This document shows, in pieces, positions 58,121 to 64,000 of a DNA stretch of 64,000 nt. A program made the translations under genes and the position numbers. The notes beneath the pieces are model-generated. The model did no database searches. It had not been told where the DNA came from and saw nothing but the letters and a program-made list of their open reading frames with translations. Source of the DNA: Terebella lapidaria (Eukaryota; Annelida; Polychaeta; Terebellida; Terebellidae); the NCBI GenBank assembly GCA_949152475.1, contig OX424564.1, forward strand, positions 36,640,165 to 36,704,164, in the 5' to 3' direction. Numbering within the stretch: the first letter of the stretch is position 1; the number at the start of each line of letters is the position of its first letter.

Positions 58121-61100
58121 ACTTGCCAGAATCTTCGATTTTGGCAAGTATGTTGGTCGGTTGGTTTGTGGGTTTATGTGTTTGTTTGTCCGTCTGTGAA
58201 CCCTCTAGCGTCCACATTTCTTGCTTGATTATTTCCAAACTTGGTGTGCACATTCTGTAGGATAACGGCTCGCGACTGCACGATTTTGGTGATGCTAGGT
58301 CAAAGGTCAAGGTCAAGGTCACGCAAAACGTTGAAAACACATAAATGGTCATAACTTCGGTTCTAATGGTCCTAGAGACTTCAAATCAAGTCCATATTGT
58401 AGATAAACTCGAGTTCTATCTTCTGTGACCTTGATCTCGACATTTGACCTTGACCTTGAGAAGTTCGCCTGAGGTCGAAGTCAAGGTCAAGTACGAAGGT
58501 CGGCGCAGCATATCGAGTAGTATATCGTTGGAAAGGTCTTGAGCCCCTGATTCCAGTGATATCTTATTTTTTGCGCTGCGACGTAAACTGACGTCACAAT
58601 GACGTCATAAACGTCGAAAATCCGAAATTTCAAAGGGTCATAACATCGTCAATAGTGTATGGAATCCCTTGAAATTTGATATGCATTTTGACAGCATTGA
58701 CCTCTACGAACTCAAGTACAAAGGTCAAAGGTCAAGGTCAAGGTCATCGAAATCCCAGAAAAACACGTTTTCTGTAATAACATCCGTTTGAATCATCGTG
58801 GGTTCATGAAATTTGACCCATATCATTCAGAAGAGGTATATCAATCAGACAAATATGTCAATTCCATGATTGACCTCGAACTTTGTCTATAATCTGACAA
58901 AACTCAATCAGGACTCTATGAGGATTTTGGATTTTACAGATATTTTTTATGTTTTCATGGCTCCAATTTTTAAACATTTACTGAACATTCAATTCTAAAG
59001 CATTTCATGCAGTCAGTTGCAGTGTTATTTCTAGTTTATGGTCCACTTTTCACATTTGGAATAAATTGAAAACTCGCCGAGATATCAAAGTAGAAAGAGC
59101 AGTGGGGCGAATCTGATTCTCAATCCATTCACACAACAATAAGCTGTAGAAACGATAACCCCCTGTGGACATGTCTTCTTCTAAATATACACACTCGGTC
59201 ACATAGTAGTACAGTATATCATGTCTAAATACAGTCTGTGTCAAGCGACAGGCCACTTTATATCAGAACTTTATTACTTGCCAGAATCTTCGATTTTGGC
59301 AAGTATGTTGGTCGGTTGGTTTGTGGGTTTATGTGTTTGTTTGTCCGTCTGTGAACCCTCTAGCGTCCACATTTCTTGCTTGATTATTTCCAAACTTGGT
59401 GTGCACATTCTGTAGGATAACGGCTCGCGACTGCACGATTTTGGTGATGCTAGGTCAAAGGTCAAGGTCAAGGTCACGCAAAACGTTGAAAACACATAAA
59501 TGGTCATAACTTCGGTTCTAATGGTCCTAGAGACTTCAAATCAAGTCCATATTGTAGATAAACTCGAGTTCTATCTTCTGTGACCTTGATCTCGACATTT
59601 GACCTTGACCTTGAGAAGTTCGCCTGAGGTCGAAGTCAAGGTCAAGTACGAAGGTCGGCGCAGCATATCGAGTAGTATATCGTTGGAAAGGTCTTGAGCC
59701 CCTGATTCCAGTGATATCTTATTTTTTGCGCTGCGACGTAAACTGACGTCACAATGACGTCATAAACGTCGAAAATCCGAAATTTCAAAGGGTCATAACA
59801 TCGTCAATAGTGTATGGAATCCCTTGAAATTTGATATGCATTTTGACAGCATTGACCTCTACGAACTCAAGTACAAAGGTCAAAGGTCAAGGTCAAGGTC
59901 ATCGAAATCCCAGAAAAACACGTTTTCTGTAATAACATCCGTTTGAATCATCGTGGGTTCATGAAATTTGACCCATATCATTCAGAAGAGGTATATCAAT
60001 CAGACAAATATGTCAATTCCATGATTGACCTCGAACTTTGTCTATAATCTGACAAAACTCAATCAGGACTCTATGAGGATTTTGGATTTTACAGATATTT
60101 TTTATGTTTTCATGGCTCCAATTTTTAAACATTTACTGAATATTCAATTCTAAAGCATTTCATGCAGTCAGTTGCAGTGTTATTTCTAGTTTATGGTCCA
60201 CTTTTCACATTTGGAATAAATTGAAAACTCGCCGAGATATCAAAGTAGAAAGAGCAGTGGGGCGAATCTGATTCTCAATCCATTCACACAACAATAAGCT
60301 GTAGAAACGATAACCCCCTGTGGACATGTCTTCTTCTAAATATACACACTCGGTCACATAGTAGTACAGTATATCATGTCTAAATACAGTCTGTGTCAAG
60401 CGACAGGCCACTTTATATCAGAACTTTATTACTTGCCAGAATCTTCGATTTTGGCAAGTATGTTGGTCGGTTGGTTTGTGGGTTTATGTGTTTGTTTGTC
60501 CGTCTGTGAACCCTCTAGCGTCCACATTTCTTGCTTGATTATTTCCAAACTTGGTGTGCACATTCTGTAGGATAACGGCTCGCGACTGCACGATTTTGGT
60601 GATGCTAGGTCAAAGGTCAAGGTCAAGGTCACGCAAAACGTTGAAAACACATAAATGGTCATAACTTCGGTTCTAATGGTCCTAGAGACTTCAAATCAAG
60701 TCCATATTGTAGATAAACTCGAGTTCTATCTTCTGTGACCTTGATCTCGACATTTGACCTTGACCTTGAGAAGTTCGCCTGAGGTCGAAGTCAAGGTCAA
60801 GTACGAAGGTCGGCGCAGCATATCGAGTAGTATATCGTTGGAAAGGTCTTGAGCCCCTGATTCCAGTGATATCTTATTTTTTGCGCTGCGACGTAAACTG
60901 ACGTCACAATGACGTCATAAACGTCGAAAATCCGAAATTTCAAAGGGTCATAACATCGTCAATAGTGTATGGAATCCCTTGAAATTTGATATGCATTTTG
61001 ACAGCATTGACCTCTACGAACTCAAGTACAAAGGTCAAAGGTCAAGGTCAAGGTCATCGAAATCCCAGAAAAACACGTTTTCTGTAATAACATCCGTTTG

Positions 61101-64000
61101 AATCATCGTGGGTTCATGAAATTTGACCCATATCATTCAGAGGAGGTATATCAATCAGACAAATATGTCAATTCCATGATTGACCTCGAACTTTGTCTAT
61201 AATCTGACAAAACTCAATCAGGACTCTATGAGGATTTTGGATTTTACAGATATTTTTTATGTTTTCATGGCTCCAATTTTTAAACATTTACTGAACATTC
61301 AATTCTAAAGCATTTCATGCAGTCAGTTGCAGTGTTATTTCTAGTTTATGGTCCACTTTTCACATTTGGAATAAATTGAAAACTCGCCGAGATATCAAAG
61401 TAGAAAGAGCAGTGGGGCGAATCTGATTCTCAATCCATTCACACAACAATAAGCTGTAGAAACGATAACCCCCTGTGGACATGTCTTCTTCTAAATATAC
61501 ACACTCGGTCACATAGTAGTACAGTATATCATGTCTAAATACAGTCTGTGTCAAGCGACAGGCCACTTTATATCAGAACTTTATTACTTGCCAGAATCTT
61601 CGATTTTGGCAAGTATGTTGGTCGGTTGGTTTGTGGGTTTATGTGTTTGTTTGTCCGTCTGTGAACCCTCTAGCGTCCACATTTCTTGCTTGATTATTTC
61701 CAAACTTGGTGTGCACATTCTGTAGGATAACGGCTCGCGACTGCACGATTTTGGTGATGCTAGGTCAAAGGTCAAGGTCAAGGTCACGCAAAACGTTGAA
61801 AACACATAAATGGTCATAACTTCGGTTCTAATGGTCCTAGAGACTTCAAATCAAGTCCATATTGTAGATAAACTCGAGTTCTATCTTCTGTGACCTTGAT
61901 CTCGACATTTGACCTTGACCTTGAGAAGTTCGCCTGAGGTCGAAGTCAAGGTCAAGTACGAAGGTCGGCGCAGCATATCGAGTAGTATATCGTTGGAAAG
62001 GTCTTGAGCCCCTGATTCCAGTGATATCTTATTTTTTGCGCTGCGACGTAAACTGACGTCACAATGACGTCATAAACGTCGAAAATCCGAAATTTCAAAG
62101 GGTCATAACATCGTCAATAGTGTATGGAATCCCTTGAAATTTGATATGCATTTTGACAGCATTGACCTCTACGAACTCAAGTACAAAGGTCAAAGGTCAA
62201 GGTCAAGGTCATCGAAATCCCAGAAAAACACGTTTTCTGTAATAACATCCGTTTGAATCATCGTGGGTTCATGAAATTTGACCCATATCATTCAGAAGAG
62301 GTATATCAATCAGACAAATATGTCAATTCCATGATTGACCTCGAACTTTGTCTATAATCTGACAAAACTCAATCAGGACTCTATGAGGATTTTGGATTTT
62401 ACAGATATTTTTTATGTTTTCATGGCTCCAATTTTTAAACATTTACTGAACATTCAATTCTAAAGCATTTCATGCAGTCAGTTGCAGTGTTATTTCTAGT
62501 TTATGGTCCACTTTTCACATTTGGAATAAATTGAAAACTCGCCGAGATATCAAAGTAGAAAGAGCAGTGGGGCGAATCTGATTCTCAATCCATTCACACA
62601 ACAATAAGCTGTAGAAACGATAACCCCCTGTGGACATGTCTTCTTCTAAATATACACACTCGGTCACATAGTAGTACAGTATATCATGTCTAAATACAGT
62701 CTGTGTCAAGCGACAGGCCACTTTATATCAGAACTTTATTACTTGCCAGAATCTTCGATTTTGGCAAGTATGTTGGTCGGTTGGTTTGTGGGTTTATGTG
62801 TTTGTTTGTCCGTCTGTGAACCCTCTAGCGTCCACATTTCTTGCTTGATTATTTCCAAACTTGGTGTGCACATTCTGTAGGATAACGGCTCGCGACTGCA
62901 CGATTTTGGTGATGCTAGGTCAAAGGTCAAGGTCAAGGTCACGCAAAACGTTGAAAACACATAAATGGTCATAACTTCGGTTCTAATGGTCCTAGAGACT
63001 TCAAATCAAGTCCATATTGTAGATAAACTCGAGTTCTATCTTCTGTGACCTTGATCTCGACATTTGACCTTGACCTTGAGAAGTTCGCCTGAGGTCGAAG
63101 TCAAGGTCAAGTACGAAGGTCGGCGCAGCATATCGAGTAGTATATCGTTGGAAAGGTCTTGAGCCCCTGATTCCAGTGATATCTTATTTTTTTGCGCTGC
63201 GACGTAAACTGACGTCACAATGACGTCATAAACGTCGAAAATCCGAAATTTCAAAGGGTCATAACATCGTCAATAGTGTATGGAATCCCTTGAAATTTGA
63301 TATGCATTTTGACAGCATTGACCTCTACGAACTCAAGTACAAAGGTCAAAGGTCAAGGTCAAGGTCATCGAAATCCCAGAAAAACACGTTTTCTGTAATA
63401 ACATCCGTTTGAATCATCGTGGGTTCATGAAATTTGACCCATATCATTCAGAAGAGGTATATCAATCAGACAAATATGTCAATTCCATGATTGACCTCGA
63501 ACTTTGTCTATAATCTGACAAAACTCAATCAGGACTCTATGAGGATTTTGGATTTTACAGATATTTTTTATGTTTTCATGGCTCCAATTTTTGAACATTT
63601 ACTGAACATTCAATTCTAAAGCATTTCATGCAGTCAGTTGCAGTGTTATTTCTAGTTTATGGTCCACTTTTCACATTTGGAATAAATTGAAAACTCGCCG
63701 AGATATCAAAGTAGAAAGAGCAGTGGGGCGAATCTGATTCTCAATCCATTCACACAACAATAAGCTGTAGAAACGATAACCCCCTGTGGACATGTCTTCT
63801 TCTAAATATACACACTCGGTCACATAGTAGTACAGTATATCATGTCTAAATACAGTCTGTGTCAAGCGACAGGCCACTTTATATCAGAACTTTATTACTT
63901 GCCAGAATCTTCGATTTTGGCAAGTATGTTGGTCGGTTGGTTTGTGGGTTTATGTGTTTGTTTGTCCGTCTGTGAACCCTCTAGCGTCCACATTTCTTGC
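58121..64000 (+). repeat. Tandem array of 1155-bp type K head units
   Basis: Heads (ACTTGCCAGAATC, TTC, GATTTTGGCAAGT) at 58121, 59276, 60431, 61586, 62741 and 63897: four steps of 1155 and one of 1156 (an extra T near 63190). Five full units and a partial one run off the window. Units are homologous to the first ~1.2 kb of the family 2 elements: AGGTCA clusters, paired TGACGTCA sites, and a tail ending TATATCAGAACTTT joined directly to ATTACTTGCC. There is no long tetranucleotide tract, so length is fixed. Very few substitutions between units. The frames of 64-77 codons repeated in each unit are by-products. Confidence 0.94.

Noticed and set aside
59050-59256. 68-codon minus-strand frame and 64/77-codon companions recurring every 1155 bp
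   Set aside because: By-products of the 1155-bp tandem unit; overlapping frames on both strands and no recognisable domain.

Overview
This is eukaryotic, repeat-only DNA. I find no credible protein-coding gene: the longest open frame is 112 codons, and the recurrent frames are by-products of near-identical repeats or of the (TTTG)n/(TCTG)n tracts. The AT-rich composition, TGTTTGTCTG microsatellites, AAGGTCA-rich elements and tRNA-like SINE modules suggest a marine invertebrate, most likely a mollusc such as a bivalve. That is inference from repeat style only.

Nearly all 64 kb can be read as one nest of non-autonomous rolling-circle-type elements resembling Helentron-associated elements (HINE, DINE-1 or pearl-like). 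Each starts with a short palindromic head, followed by ATGTTGGTC and a TTTG/TCTG tract. Intact elements end with an inverted copy of the head arm, then a family-specific hairpin and usually CTCG. Family 1 has arm AGTTGACGAATT and hairpin GGGCCTATGGCCC. Family 2 has arm ACTTGGCGAAATC and hairpin TTGGCCTTTAGGCCAA. Family 3 has arm ACTTGGCCAAAT and hairpin GTCGCGCTATGCGCGAC. Family 4 has arm ACTTGGCGAAAT and a long-loop CTCGCT/AGCGAG hairpin. Three more head types (E at 21030, J at 58079, K at 58121) have no 3' end in the window. All recognised heads and termini have the same orientation.

Layout: 1-12442 is a 904-bp head array interrupted by a 2.3-kb family 1B element (4421-6766) and closed by a family 1 3' body. 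12443-22407 is a 1069-bp array, a family 1 head, a family 2 element (15708-18151) and family 3 material (18158-22407). 22407-27047 is a near-copy of 13511-18151. 27048-31609 holds the family 1 3' body and a second 1B element. 31611-40808 is a 1061-1077-bp array interrupted by a family 4 element built on a 267-bp satellite. 40809-45719 is a 2.42-kb tandem duplication with tRNA-like modules. 45726-48240 is a third 1B element. 48241-58078 is a 1077-1085-bp array interrupted by a 3.36-kb family 2 element carrying a tRNA-like module, a 123-bp palindrome and a minus-strand SINE. 58079-64000 is stacked heads followed by a 1155-bp array running off the window.

The most interesting pattern is that new copies land repeatedly, in one orientation, in the TTTG tract of older copies, and that the 5' kilobase of several families has been reiterated head-to-tail while the 3' terminus is present only once per array. 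The repeats also carry dense consensus-like sites for CREB/ATF, nuclear receptors (DR1, TCAAGGTCA, inverted AGGTCA) and RFX.
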